Shown here piece after piece: positions 48,900-61,598 of a DNA stretch of 64,000 nucleotides. The notes under the pieces are model-generated. The model was not told the DNA's origin. It made no database searches and saw only the letters and a program-made list of their open reading frames with translations. The stretch is from Epithemia pelagica (lineage: Eukaryota; Bacillariophyta; Bacillariophyceae; Surirellales; Surirellaceae): positions 1,550,001 through 1,614,000 of the forward strand of contig OX337236.1 of assembly GCA_946965045.2 (NCBI GenBank), given 5' to 3'. A program made the position numbers and the translations under genes. Each line of letters opens with the position of its first letter. The stretch's first letter is position 1.

Positions 48900-50120
48900 A
48901 TGGCGAACGCTCAAGTACTAATGGCCGACCGATTGTCGGGTGCCATTCGAGGAACCGATGGGAGTATCATACGAATAGGCCATGCGGTGGATCCTGTGGG
49001 TTCGTCCTCTCTCGCACAAAATGACAAAAACAGCACCAGCAACAGTAACCACAAGACTGCCACCGTCGCGCCCTTGCTGCCTTCGTTAATTCCTATTCGC
49101 ATCAATGTCGTCTCGGCCGACCAAAGCATGCGGATTGTCCAAACGATTTTATGGGATGTCAATTCCCTTGCCACATCCATGCGGAATGACCATTCTTCGT
49201 CTTGTTCATTGCTGGAGACGACCGCTCATGAATTGGCCAATCACATCTTGTCCGATATGGAAGTCCATGGCATGAGTCGAACGGCACGACATTTTACGGG
49301 ACGGGTCGATTTGTGGAATGACAAGGCACAGCAGCTCATTCAAGAACAAATTCAATCACTTTTGCAGAGCGCTGTAGAAACATGGAACCAACAGGCGCGT
49401 TCCAACCAAAAAAAGAGACGACGAGAGGCAACTTTCAAGGAAGAAGAAGAAGGTAGTGTCAAAACTACTCGCAAGAGCCATAATGAGAAATCCACGTCGC
49501 AAGAAACATCAGAAATAAAAGAAAATGAAAGTGAGCCGTCTCTGGCAGGAGACAAGGATAACCAACCAACCGACAAAGTACCGGTCCCTCCAGGAGAATC
49601 TTTTCGAAGTAGTGAAGCGAACAACAAAACTAAGGGCAGTGGGAGCGATCAAAAGAAATCCGCTCGGCGCCCTTTGATACCCATTCGTTTACGCATCATC
49701 TATCAGAATACTCGTATTCACGATGATTTTGAATGGGATTGCAGTCTCCAACATGTTTATTCCCCCCTGCAAATGGCCATGGATTTGGGTCGCGATTTAA
49801 AACTCCCCGAGGAAGCTGTGCAAGCCATTGCCATTGAAATAACGGAGCAAATCATGGCACATTCTGGAAAAGGAGGAGAGTCCTCCTCGAGTACAACGAC
49901 TCCCACCAACTGGAGCGACGAAACGGCTCCCCACTTGTTTCGAACCTTGCAACAACGACACAAGGAATCCAAAGTGGCCATGATGTTGGCACCACCATCG
50001 ACACCGCTCGATATTGCCTCATCCAATACGACGGCCGCATGGGAAATGGATGCGCGCGAATTGACTCAGCAGTCGGCCATACTGTTGGCACACCAAAAAC
50101 CGTCCTCCCGTCCAACATGA
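48900..50120 (+). CDS. SNF5/SMARCB1 (INI1) subunit of SWI/SNF remodeller
   Basis: 406 aa from the ATG at 48900 (CGACCATGGCG). Two SNF5 repeats are visible: LIPIRINVVSADQSMRIVQT with ILWDVNSLATSMR, and PLIPIRLRIIYQNTRIHDDF with EWDCSLQHVYSPLQMAMDLG and AVQAIAIEITEQIMAHSG. The first is less conserved. A long charged linker (KKRRREATFKEEEEG to SDQKKSARR, about residues 175-260) lies between the two and probably holds the nuclear signal. In the family the repeats bind the ATPase subunit complex and the nucleosome acidic patch. No intron. Confidence 0.85.
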   Translation: MANAQVLMADRLSGAIRGTDGSIIRIGHAVDPVGSSSLAQNDKNSTSNSNHKTATVAPLLPSLIPIRINVVSADQSMRIVQTILWDVNSLATSMRNDHSSSCSLLETTAHELANHILSDMEVHGMSRTARHFTGRVDLWNDKAQQLIQEQIQSLLQSAVETWNQQARSNQKKRRREATFKEEEEGSVKTTRKSHNEKSTSQETSEIKENESEPSLAGDKDNQPTDKVPVPPGESFRSSEANNKTKGSGSDQKKSARRPLIPIRLRIIYQNTRIHDDFEWDCSLQHVYSPLQMAMDLGRDLKLPEEAVQAIAIEITEQIMAHSGKGGESSSSTTTPTNWSDETAPHLFRTLQQRHKESKVAMMLAPPSTPLDIASSNTTAAWEMDARELTQQSAILLAHQKPSSRPT

Positions 50121-50734
50121 CACAAAAGGCTTTGTGTTGGTCGAAAAGTCGCCCTACTGACTGTCCAGCTGCTGACACGAGTGTTTTTGTATGTTCAACA
50201 GAAACTGGTTCGATCGAGTTGCCGGATCAGATCCATCGACGGTATCATAGTAGGCCTCCAGTATGCAATCGTAGTAGAGTCAACCGCCGCATATGTTCCA
50301 TCTCTCCTTTTGACTCGATCGCCCTGAAGAGAACCATTCATGCGTTCTGGGAAATGAATAATCGATTGGAGGGTTCTAGGTAGCAATGAACACGCCTTCT
50401 TCTAACGAAAATACCATTAGCGAGGTACTCCTACAACACATCCTTTCCCCTATCTCGCTGTCCTATGCCTCTAGCCTGGTCCATTCGCCAATTGATCGCG
50501 GATTCATGTGTGGTCAGTGGTGATTCGTGGACCTCATTTTCTCGCGTTGCGTAAGATTTGTGATGCAGCGATCTTTTGATTCTTGTTTCAATTGCGATCA
50601 ATCAATGAACTGGCTACTAAACTTTGGCAGGGTTACGTACCAAAGGCCTTGGCGTTAAGCGACAACCACAATCCCATTGATTGGGAAAATCTTAAAAGAA
50701 GAACGAAAAGGATTGCTTCCGTTTTGGTGTTACC
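50121..50734. other. intergenic, SNF5 to PLAC8
   Basis: 614 bp. One GGTACTCCTAC motif at about 50421. No coding frame called. Confidence 0.4.
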
Positions 50735-51740
50735 ATGGCATCTCAGGCCGCATATTCCAAGGTGTCGGTGGAGGATGGGGTGACGGGGGACAGTGTGGGA
50801 AATTTGCAAGAAAGTTTGGTGGCTGTCCCATCAAGTACAGTGGCGACCTCGACTGTGCCCATGCTTCAAGTGACGGCTCCGGCCGATTTGCCCGAAGGGT
50901 ACGAGATGGAGGCCACCATTGGTGGTACAGAGGATGGTCAAGGTGGTACTGTCATTCAAGTACAGGTACCACCGGGTGGTATTGAAAAAGGACAGACCTT
51001 TTCGGTGCCCTTCCCATCTCAAGTCCAGTCAAGGTTGGCTTCCAGTACCACCATTCGAGTGCCAGTCGGGAACTGGAGGGATGGAATGTTTGAATTCTAC
51101 AAATATGGCGTATGTCATCCTCATTGTTGGACCGCCTGTTGCTGTACGACATGTAAGTGAACGAATTGATGCAACAAAGGTTGTTGCTCGTCTAACAAGT
51201 ATCCCATATTCTCCTCCCTTGTTAGTGGCGGCTGGCCAAGTTATTAGCCGAATGGGCCTGGATTGGACCGGGAAACCAGCTCGATCACCTGGCCAAGCAG
51301 CTGCAGCATTTTCCGTCGTTCTGGGAATTGTCATTGTGTACTATATGGTTCGTGTTCCCTTGGCGATCACCAATTCCATCATTGGTGACTATGATGATGA
51401 TGAAGAACAGAGAGATGACCAACATGAAAATGGAGAAGGCGACGATGATGATGATGATGACGATGATGATGGCATTGTCTTTTTGATCATTATGATTTGG
51501 TTTTGTCTCTTTTGGATCATCATGGCAATTTTGTTGGCCCGTGTTCGATCGACGGTACGAGAACGATATGGAATCCCACCTTCCTGTTTGGGAGAGACAC
51601 TGGATGACCCGGCAGTTTCATGTTGCTGTTGCTGCTTTGCCGCTGGCCAAATGTTGCGTCACACGACCGACTACGAAACTTATCCTTCCACGTGCTGCAC
51701 TCGGACCGGAATACCTCCAACAGCTCCTTCCATCGTGTAA
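50735..51740 (+). CDS. PLAC8 (Cys-rich) family membrane protein
   Basis: Exons 50735-51152 and 51226-51740 with a 73-nt intron (GTAAGT...TTGTTAG) give 310 aa. The N-terminal 110 residues contain YEMEATIGGTEDGQGGTVIQ and IRVPVGNWRDGMFEFYKYGV, followed by the first PLAC8 Cys cluster CHPHCWTACCCTT. The second cluster, VSCCCCCFAAGQMLRHTTDY, closes the domain. Between them are two hydrophobic segments (AAAFSVVLGIVIVYYMVRVPL and FLIIMIWFCLFWIIMAILLA) separated by an acidic loop with ten consecutive Asp residues. The family includes plasma-membrane proteins linked to metal or Ca2+ handling and cell size; no specific role is assigned. Confidence 0.8.
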
Positions 51741-52428
51741 CTTGAGTAGGATGAACTAGATTCAATCTTAGATGCCGTTCGCCTCGGTATCGATCGCATG
51801 AATTATATGTATGGTTCCGAACCCGGCCGGAGTCGGATGCGAGGACAGCATTCTGTATACAGCGTTGATCGTTTTAGATCCTATCAATGACCTTTTGGTG
51901 GAATCCGGTTTTGGGAAAATGTCTTGAACTGACGATCGATCTTATGCTGACAATAGATCTATTGATCGTGCGTGAGTTTGTGTCCAATCGACAAAAAGTG
52001 AAAGTGGAAAACGAGTCTTCCAGCAAGCGAGGCGAGATTTTGTTGCCGTTGAGGGCTTATCTAAAATGGGGGATTTCGTCCCACTGGAAAGAGAATTTAC
52101 CGGGCTCAAACAATTCTATTTAAGCGGACACACGCGACCGTGTGACATGTTATTATTATTGAATGAAACATCGAAATGGGTCGCACTATAAATGTTTTCA
52201 CTGGACTGATGAGTGTTTTCCGGTCATCGACTGGCAAAAAGGTTTAAGTAGATGGTCCATTGGCTTTCCCAACCAAGTACAAGCATAAATGGATACTCCC
52301 AAACATTTTTCATCTCATAAATTTTATTCTCCGGCAAGAACGCTTGCTGACATAGAAAGCCCAAAAAAAGAAATCAATTCTTGCCAAACCATTGCCGGAG
52401 ACCCTTCCCCTCAGTATCGACCAGTACA
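51741..52428. other. intergenic, PLAC8 to RS-rich gene
   Basis: 688 bp. No feature recognised. Confidence 0.4.
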
Positions 52429-53421
52429 ATGAACGCAAACTTTGATGAAAATGGATTCCGCTTGGTGTTTCATGGCTCTGGGTCGATGGAAGACTTTGAA
52501 GACAACGCGGCCCCAAGTTCTACGGCACAGCCAGCAACGACCAGGACGATGCGCGATGCTCACGAAACCGGAGCCATCAAGTTGGACGCGACTGACATTT
52601 CTTGCTTCAATGCAAGTGATTCCTCCATGGACATGAACCTGTTGAGTATTACGGCTGACAATGATGGTCGGAAGCCTTTTGACTTGAATTCCTCGTCGAG
52701 AAATGCGAGCAGTGGTAGCTGGTCTGCCGATAGTAGCTTCCGAGCAAGTCTTGCCAAGAGCATTGCCAGTAAGAGACGAACGAAGAGCAACGTTGCAATG
52801 GAACGATTGCCAAGTCAGAAACATATGTGTGCGACGGAGCCTACAAAGGACACTTCTCCCAGTACACGAAAGAAATCTCACAACACGGAAAGACGAAGAA
52901 GTCTTACCATGCTCAAATCTAAACGTTCCACCACACCAAAGGCTGTGCACGATGTGGATCGAGATGCCGTGATAGCTCGTAGACTCATCTCGGAGCATCT
53001 TGCAAAGAGAAAGGCAAGAACGCGGTCAGATGACAGCGAGACAAAGGATAGTACAGAAGCTGAAGATTCTCAAGATGCCCCTAATCCGAGACCTTCAACA
53101 TCTCACGTGAGTGCTACTACTCCAATGAATGAATTCAATCTCGGCGCAGCTGCCTCGGTCATTGCTTCCAAGGTTCGAAATGGCTCCATTATCGTTCCAG
53201 TCAAGTCTCGACCTCGTTCAAGACCCGATTCACGACCCAAGTCTCGACAACGACGAAATAGCACAGGCCGAGGCCGTTCACACACCCATGCAGAAACGGA
53301 TCGAGGAGAGACTTCCGCCGTTGTAGATGGATCTGCTTCTTTGTCATCTCCTTCCTCCAAGAATGCTGACAGTCCAATTTCAAAACAACCGAGAGCGAAA
53401 CGAACTTCCCATTTATGCTAG
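52429..53421 (+). CDS. Ser/Arg-rich unknown protein
   Basis: 330 aa from the ATG at 52429. It is largely disordered: Ser, Arg, Lys and Thr together dominate. An RS-type stretch is PRSRPDSRPKSRQRRNSTGR. RDAVIARRLISEHLAKRKAR may form a helix. Many RRxS sites (RRRSLTM, RRNSTG) suit basophilic kinases. No recognised domain. A nuclear role is inference from composition. Confidence 0.6.
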   Translation: MNANFDENGFRLVFHGSGSMEDFEDNAAPSSTAQPATTRTMRDAHETGAIKLDATDISCFNASDSSMDMNLLSITADNDGRKPFDLNSSSRNASSGSWSADSSFRASLAKSIASKRRTKSNVAMERLPSQKHMCATEPTKDTSPSTRKKSHNTERRRSLTMLKSKRSTTPKAVHDVDRDAVIARRLISEHLAKRKARTRSDDSETKDSTEAEDSQDAPNPRPSTSHVSATTPMNEFNLGAAASVIASKVRNGSIIVPVKSRPRSRPDSRPKSRQRRNSTGRGRSHTHAETDRGETSAVVDGSASLSSPSSKNADSPISKQPRAKRTSHLC

Positions 53422-53985
53422 TGGAAGATTCGGTTGTGCACTCTGCCACTAGACTCTAAAGCCAATACGCATCGACTCATGGCACTCGCTTGTGTGATAC
53501 AATCGAGTACCGAGTACGAAAACCATTTTTATACATTTATCACCACCGTATAGTCATAGATTCATTCGATAATTGGTAAATCTTCAACATTGATCACATG
53601 TCTGTTTCTGTATGATGAATCAGAAGTTTCAGGTTTCTGCTTTTCTTATCAGATTCGTATCCACACGAAAAGGCGAGAAATGATGCCCCCTTCTTACCTC
53701 CTGAATGATGAACACCTGCAACACTGGGGTATCAAGACAACCTTCTAAACTACAACTACAAACGGGAATTTATACAGAGTCAATTTCGATTCACTCAATG
53801 AATTCCTCTTGCAATGACCAACCATGTTAGCCAGTATTTCGTTGGAAGCTAATTAGGTAACAGCCAACTGCCACGCCGTGGCGCGCAATTGCAGCTGAAG
53901 CAGCTCCCCAACATCCAGGGCATTTTACGCTCTTTCTCGTGTGGTTGAAGGATGGATCTAGTTCGTGGACTTCATACCTCAGTCT
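53422..53985. other. intergenic, convergent gene ends
   Basis: 564 bp of AT-rich sequence. Nothing recognised. Confidence 0.4.
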
Positions 53986-56900
53986 TCAGTGTAACATAGA
54001 TATTTCTTCAACCATAGCCACAACATCATCCACTAACAACTCCGGAGAAATGTCCTCTTCTCCTTCAGTATCAGCGGATGACGAGCGCATAGTAGTGTTT
54101 CCAGCGATGAGCATACTTTCATCGACCTCCCATCCCCCGTCGCGATTCATTTCGTACACAACCGCTTCCATTGTGTTTCGGTCGAGGTCCAGGAAGGACT
54201 CTATCAAATCCCCATCAACAAATCCATGTGCTGGGTGCTTCCTTCGTTCACCGTGGAATGCTCGAAAGTGCTGGTGACTCAAATCTCCAATGGGCCGGAT
54301 GACTTTGGCCATGGATCTCTCCAAGGTACTGAAGAATGCCGCAGTTCGACCGTCTAAACCAAGAACAACTCCAATACTTCCGTCGACCGTTCCGTACAAC
54401 GTTTGGCTTCCAGTCACAACAACAGGTCGTCGAACCGCACGAGCAGCTTTCGAAGGACTCTTGACTGGACTTTCGGCATTTCCGACTCGTCGCGCCTTTT
54501 GTTGACGCCGACTGGATCCCATTGATCCTCCACTATTGACCGAAACAGGCATAACGAGACTACCTCGCATGAATTTGTTGCACATTTCAGCCAAATGATA
54601 TTCACCGACAATGTCTAATCGTCCGCGTATTTCTTCGGATGACGCGTGCTTGTTTCGCCGAAGACAATACAAGTTGCACCAGTGTTCGGCGGCCAGGTAA
54701 ATGTCGTCGTTAATCATTTCAACAGCGGTGGTCCAGTTCGCGGTGTAGTCCCTCGCAATTTCTTCTAGTATCTCATGTTCCGGAAAATACTGAACAACGG
54801 AAACAGATCGCATCAAATCCCCCACAATGGCCAACATCTCTGCAGGGGCTGCTTTCTTTTCCTTCTTAGAGGAAGCTTCATTTCGCGTCTTGTTGCCATC
54901 AATGGATGTGTTCGTAGTAGACGTAGTCTCCCCTGTACTGGTCAACTGCGGAGGTCTGGCACCACTCTTGAGAAACATGCTAAGAATGTGTCCATGATGT
55001 CCCACACCAACAAACTGGAGATTGGTCAAACCCGCATCGTCGTGTAGGCGGCAGATCATAGTCTTGGAGTTCACTGCACAAAGGATTGTGCCGTTATAAA
55101 ACTGGCAAACACTGAAAACACCTCCATTCGTGGAGAGCTCAGTAACTTGGCGAACTGTTCGATTGCCACCACCAGCAGAGTTTTCGTCTGCTTCGCACGA
55201 AAAAAGAAGAATACGACCACGAGTTATCTCGCTTTCATCGGCGAAGCTGTACCCTGTCCCAATGACGAGAAATGGCTTATAAAGTGAAGCTGCTTGATTT
55301 TCGAGACTATCAGCACCGGCGGCTTCTCGGTCAGGAGTGGTCATTGTCACATAGGCCATGGAAAGAATAGTTTCAAAAGGGTCCAAATCGACTCTCTTGA
55401 TGTCATCAAAGTTGGTGTCGTCCATGAATCGAATGCAGTTTCCCATACTGCTGAGAGCTTCGGCGGTTCCCAAGTGTTTGATGCCACTTTCAATGCAGCC
55501 AACTGCAAACAATCGGCCATCTACACAATGGACAATTCTTCGGGGCGCCATACCGAGCCGACACGTGGTGACATGAAGTTTTTGAATATCATCAATCACA
55601 CCAAGACGGAGACTCGTCTCATCGGCAATACAGAGAGAATAGTGATGCGAGGTGGTTGTCGCAGATCCAGTGGCACCCACGGAATCAAACAACAAGGGAG
55701 AGTAGAATGGTGATGCCACATTGACCGCAATGCTTTGGTGTGCCGGTGGTCGACTAACACTTTCATCAATTTCATCGTCTTCACTGGCAGACAGATTCAC
55801 ACTGGAGTAGCACAGTTTGGGGTTAAAGTGTGCACTTGACGAATGGCCTCCTCCAATACCTGCCAAGTAAATGACTGTCGGTCGATCCCCTGTCGCCAGT
55901 ACACAACTGCCACCCCCGCGAGTACTCAACGGCACCAAATCAATGCGCTGCGTGCCCAAGCAAACCTCTTTCTTGGACCGCACCGAAACTTGACCACGAC
56001 GATCCATGAGAACGGCAAATGAAATCAAACTGCCATCTCCCAAGCCAACAAACAACATATCCACACCTGGACTAGATGCCGTCGTTGTGGCTTTTTGGTT
56101 TGCCCCTCCCGGGTTGTTGCTATTGCTCGACGAGAAATCCAGTGTAATGAGGCATAAACTGCGCGCCATCATGTTGTTGCGATTTCGTCGCCCCGGTGCC
56201 CCCGGTAACAACTCCGACTCGTCTGTATCGTCTTCCGCCTCCGGTTGTGAACTCAAAAAGATCTTTTGTGCTTCGTCCAATGCGTCATTTTTCAGATCCA
56301 ACAATCGCACCGTAAAGTCGTCCCACAGTCCTACAGCCAACCAGCGACTTGAGACAGGAGATGGCCTCTTCGAATCTACCTTGGTCGTTGTCGTGTCCAT
56401 TCCATCCACATCCATGGGAGTGTCGGTTGTGCTGCCTTGAGTCTTGTAGAAAGGATTCAGATTGAGACAACTCACTTCCCGTTCCATCTCTCGTTCTGCC
56501 ACCTTTCGAATGGTGCTGCCTTCTACTTGAAAGTACAAGAGATTTCCTCCGTGTTGTGCCAAGGCTATTTGACCAGTTTCGTTCGCGGCAGCTACGGTGA
56601 TGTGTCCATTCGACCAAGTGTCCAGGACTTGACCACCTTGATCAAACGGACCAATCAAGCGGATCTCAGTTTCCGTAATTTGCAATATTTGATCTTCCGG
56701 AAGGTTTCCAACATACAATGTGCTTGCATCGGACTCTAATCCTGGTAAGACCACTTCTTCTAATGAACCAAATTGTTCTTCCTCCTCCTCGTCTTCTCCT
56801 CCATCTTTGCGTCCTCTTCCTTCGGCATTGGTCATGGTTTTGTCACCATCTTCGTCTTCCTCGCCTTCTGCCGTGGAAAGCGTCACACCGAGCACTCGCG

Positions 56901-59372
56901 TTTGCCCGACAAAGGATTGTACCAGGTAGGTATCCTTTTCATCCTGGTACACTTGACGCAAGGACCACATGTTGGAAATACCGGGAATTTCGACACTGGC
57001 ATACTCATTCATACCAATACCGTTGCGAATCAACCGAAGAGATCCCATTTTGGATGTTCCACTGCAGGTAACCACCTGGGACTGTTGAATGGTGGTGGGT
57101 GTGGAGGAGGGTGCCGCAGCGGCTCGGCTCATGATGGATGATGGAGTTTGGCTCGCAGCATCTCCTAAGGGTGTCGTCGCAGCAGCAGCGGCCGCGGTCG
57201 GCGATGCTGTCGTTGTGGATGCATTAGTGGTGGGTGGTGCCGTGGGGACGAGATCAAAATCCAAAATGGGTCCCAAATTGGTATATTCTTCCAATACTTG
57301 TATGTAGGTGGTATCGGCCAAGAGGACATTCATATCGGTATCCAATGCCGCGGCGGCATTGAGGGCAGCCGCCGAAGCTGCATCGCCGCCTCCATCTTCT
57401 TCCATGGCAGCAGCCGCAGCCGCTTGCGTGCCTCGTCGTCCCGATGCCGTTGTAGTGGCCAAGACCGATTCGTGGACTGGAATGGGTTCATCGTGAATTT
57501 GAATCAATTGAGAATCGCCCAAATGACTGCCGGCATAGACCAATCCATGTCCCAAATAACACAAATCACGACATAAATTGCAACTTCCCAAAGTTTCCAA
57601 TTGGAGTCCCAAGACAAGGGAAGAGGCATTGTTGGTTGTATTTGTCAAGAGGAGGGTCAACATGTGTAAATTGCCAAATTCGTCACTGAGCAAATAACGA
57701 GGCATACCATTGTTGGGATCGGCCGGCAAGTCCGTAGAACTCAGGTAGAGGGCTTGGGGGACGGGGATTATTTTGGTGGTGGTGGAAGAACAATAGGTGA
57801 ATTGACGTTGTCCTATCACAATGACGCCTCCCGAAGTAGGCAACTGAGTCGAAGCAGTTGTGTTGTTGGTGGTCGTCATGCCATTGGAGGAGGTCCCTGT
57901 GGCAGGTGGAACGGCACTGGTGCTGGATGCCGCCGCAGCAGCAGCCGCGGCCGGCGACGGAGGAGGTGGAACCGACAAGAGCATGGCCGATCCTCCATCG
58001 ACGGCTGTTTTCCGAAGCCATTCGACGGCACCTTCATGAGCCAAGGCGGTGGTTTGCAACAGGTACAATTGACGTTTCTGCAAATTCAAGACATGGGTGG
58101 TAACATGTTGGACACCTCGTGCATCTTGATGTAACAAACAGACATGAGGCAAAATATTGGCGCCACCATTGGTCGGAAATTGCAAAAATTCCATGGCCAA
58201 AATGGTCCGTTCTTCCATGCGACAATGAAACAAGGGTCCCAAACACGATCGTGGCAGAGAGGAGGTTGACGAAGAATGGCGCACCACTGTGGAAGAATCC
58301 GTCTTGTAAGACTTTGCATCGTGTTGCTGTTGCGCGCCACGCAGGGGATTGTAGTTGCGATGAATGGGCAAAACGGCCAACAAACCGGTATGCAAATGCA
58401 TGACAATGCATCGTCCGAGAGGATCGACAAGGACGGAAGGACCGGCTTCGGCTTCCCGTCCCAAGACAGCCAAGGCATTGTCATTGACCCACGACGAAGA
58501 GGAGGAGGACGATGGACCTCCCGATGCTCCACCGCCGCCACTGGCCGATCCACCGGCACCTCCTCCTCCGCTGGCTGCACCAGCGGCTCCACTGACCGCT
58601 CCGGCCGCCCCACTCCCGGCACTGGCTGCACCGGCCAATCCACCCGCTCCTTGTGTCCAAAAGGAATCGGCAGTCACACTTCCTGAAGCATGTGTAACAA
58701 TGGGATAAATGCTTCCCCCCGCAGTGGTATTATTGTTCTCATTGTTGTTCGGGGAGGCCCCCAAGACTCCATATTGATGTTGATCCGTGAGAAAAAAGAC
58801 GAGCGAGGTGGGACTATGAAACAAGGAAAAGGGAACCATGTGGGTAATACGACCATACACGGGGACTTGAAATAAGAGAGGAAAGGGATTGGCCAAGTCC
58901 GCCACGGAAGAGTTGTCCGTGGAAGGTGCTCCACCTGCGGCATCTCCACCTGAAGAAGATGAAGAGGCTCGCAATTGTCGTACTTCCAACCGTCCTGCCT
59001 TGGCAATCAAGACATCCTACGGTTGTCCGTGAAAGATAAGCGAAAAAGAGACAAAGCGTCATGAAAACAACAAGAGTGGATTGAATAATGAGGATTGAAC
59101 CATGTCAAACAAACATTGAAACGATATAACATATGCGGAAGTGCGCTTGGTTATCATCTGACCTCTTACGAAGAAAGACAAACAACTCTGTGCAACAATT
59201 CCAATGTACGTACCACGGAGGAGGGTGACACAAAGTTACACTTGGCGGTAGACAAGACACATCCGGGAGGATGAGCCGTCACCACATAATGAGAAATTTC
59301 GGCTTCCAAGGTCGATTCTGGACCCGATGGACTCGTATTACTGGTCGCAGCATTGGAAGATCCAGCAGACAT
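53986..59372 (-). CDS. DDB1: DDB1-like protein (CUL4 ubiquitin ligase adaptor), enlarged
   Basis: Exons 59214-59372 and 53986-59016 with a 197-nt intron give 1,729 aa, compared with about 1,140 in animals. The splice joins SHYVVTAHPPGCV...SPSSV to DVLIAKAGRLEVRQL, the DDB1 N-terminal blade. The C terminus is diagnostic: LYGTVDGSIGVVLGL, RSMAKVIRPIGDLSHQHFRAF, HGERRKHPAHGFVDGDLIES and FLDLDRNTMEAVVYEMNRD, ending in the helix DDVVAMVEEISMLH. The internal tandem beta-propeller is expanded by low-complexity insertions rich in Ala, Gly, Ser and Thr, such as the region 58480-58640. DDB1 links DCAF receptors to CUL4; CPSF160 and SF3B3 share the fold, but the C terminus favours DDB1. Confidence 0.88.
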
Positions 59373-59905
59373 GCTGCCGTTCTTGATAAAGTGTCACGAA
59401 GTAGGCCTTGAGAGGAGTATGGGTGGTGTCGTATGCAACGCAGATCTTGAGATATAAGAAAAATGAATGCCAGTTTCGTCACCAATGGAATCAACCAACG
59501 CCAGTCCAGGAAAATGGATGATCTCTATTTGTCTTCAGTGATTGCGCAATGCGACTCGGTGAAGCCTTGATGTCCTTCTTGTTCTCGGTCGTTGTCGTCT
59601 TTTGTTTTGTCTTGTGTTCTTGTCAAAGACGATGATCTTCATCTATCTTCATTGTGGGCGGATGGAGATTCTGCGACCAAAAAACCGCCAGGAGGCGGCC
59701 CACTCAATCTCGATGAGGCTAGCTACCCAACCAACCATCACCCCACCACAACCATAGTCTAGCTACCTATAGAGGCACACCTTCCACCCGTTATCGTTAT
59801 CTCCCCCAACCCTATATTGTATAAACCTTACAATCCTCAGTCCTTAGTGCGTCCATTGCTTCAATGAAAGAATATTTATATCCCTCAGGCAGACGAAGCA
59901 ATTGT
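59373..59905. other. intergenic, DDB1 5' flank
   Basis: 533 bp. A GGCTAGCTACC/TAGCTACCTATAG pair lies at about 59717-59770. No gene is called. Confidence 0.4.
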
Positions 59906-60119
59906 TTATAGGGAATACGCGTGTTGCGGGTTAAAGCGGATGATGGGGAGGGGCCGAAAGGCGGAATATCCACCAATCCATCCAATCAAGTGATAGACAG
60001 TAGTGAAGGAAACACCGAGGAAGAAGGCCGTCACGTACAAAAAAGACTGAATGGCCACATGTCGTGTATTTATGTTGCTACCTGACCTTGACTAACGTTC
60101 GGCCTGATAGTCTTCCCAT
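59906..60119 (-). CDS. Small (57 aa) single-span membrane protein
   Basis: Proposed exons are 60087-60119 (MGRLSGRTLVK) and 59906-60046, split by a 40-nt intron (GTCAGG...CATTCAG). The product continues SFLYVTAFFLGVSFTTVYHL, then IGWIGGYSAFRPLPIIRFNP and ends QHAYSL. The pattern of a short basic N terminus, one membrane helix and a short tail resembles small subunits of mitochondrial respiratory complexes, but I cannot name one. Without the intron the second part is still open upstream to a TAG at 60092-60094. Evidence is the coding-like composition only. Confidence 0.4.
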
Positions 60120-61598
60120 TCAATTCTACCCGGCACGCATGGAGAAAGCTCGATTCCAAGTGTTCTTACGCTGAAGAAATGTTGGCTTAGGAGAGGTCAC
60201 AAAAAACGGCCCATCGTTCAAATCCGTTTGACCTCGACAATAAATGAGTAATAGAGACACGAAACAACTCAAGATGGACTGCTGTTCTCCCACGAAAAGT
60301 CCATGGACCCATGTGGAACAGGGAAGCGCAGTACAGGCAACCCTGTAGTGGTAATCCTCAAAGGATCAATCCTCAAAGGGAGCTCTGTCTATTAATGACC
60401 CCAAAGTGGGCAGTTTTGTCGGTGTGAGGAGAGGTAGTGTTCCTTAGGCCATTCTGAGTTCCGCGTCGTTGGACACTTCTTCACCCGCAACAAGTCTATT
60501 TCTGGACAACAAAAAACACCCCTAAAAGAAGAAGAAGAAGCAAGAATCCAAGAGGCCATTTTCCATGAGACAGCCATCCCTTCCACACAACCACATGGTT
60601 CGGCCGCACTCGGGAAACCACAGGCACAAACTGAACGAAAGGACTCTGACCCATGTTCCGATGTGTGATCCATCAATTTCCCTCTCCACAAGAAGAGGTA
60701 CCTAACTCGATTGTTGGACGGGAAACCACCAACATACCCATGTGCGAGAACCACAACACCAATGAGTCGAGAAATCGTTTTGATCTCTCATGTCGTGAGA
60801 AACGCCAAGAAACAGCCATCCCGTTTTGAGACTGACCCTTCCAGCATCCCCACACGAACAAGCCCCACAAGCATTCAGTTCCACAACAGCAGGTGGTGGA
60901 TGGTATTCCCACAATAAGTCTTTCAGACGGCACTTCCTATGTCAACCGGAAATCATCCTTGTCCCCCCCTTGGTAGAAGTTGTTCCATGTATAGGTGCGT
61001 GTGTCCAACGTCGTCGTCGTCGTTTGTCTCTCTATTAGTCTCCTGTATAGATATCGCACGTGCAAGCGTGCGTTGTCATGCACTGTTCCATATGAACCCA
61101 ATGCTCTGTATGTCTTTTGGGCATTCATCGACTGAGAAACAACACCAACACCAACGACCGACGACAACGACACACACACAACGCCATTATCACCTCTTCT
61201 ACAGACATGCGTCTCTCACCTTTGCATCCTCTATTCCAATCTAGACTCAGTCTATGAAATACCAGAGGTAATCATTGCAAGATTCATACGAGACAACAAC
61301 ACCCACCATCCATACCTCATGGTCGATGGTCGCATGATCATGATATATAGGCGGCGGTGAATGATGGTCGATATGTGGGGCAAACCGACAGAACATCTAT
61401 GAAATGACCCGGAGGTTAATTTTTCAGCGTGCCACATGGGCCTGCGTCAGTCGTCACACGCGGTATCTTTTTTTACGCCAACTCAAACCAAACAGTGTCA
61501 GTGATTAGACCCAGCCGTCGAGTCAATTCCATTGACGACGATAAACGATACCCTGACCACAACAATCGATTTCCATCCACCATCGGATAGAGTCAACC
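60120..61598. other. 1.5-kb gap without a recognised gene
   Basis: Both strands contain only short frames with odd composition (Cys/Trp-rich). The right end must contain the PsbP-like gene promoter. I see no tRNA, repeat array or transposon end. Confidence 0.4.
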
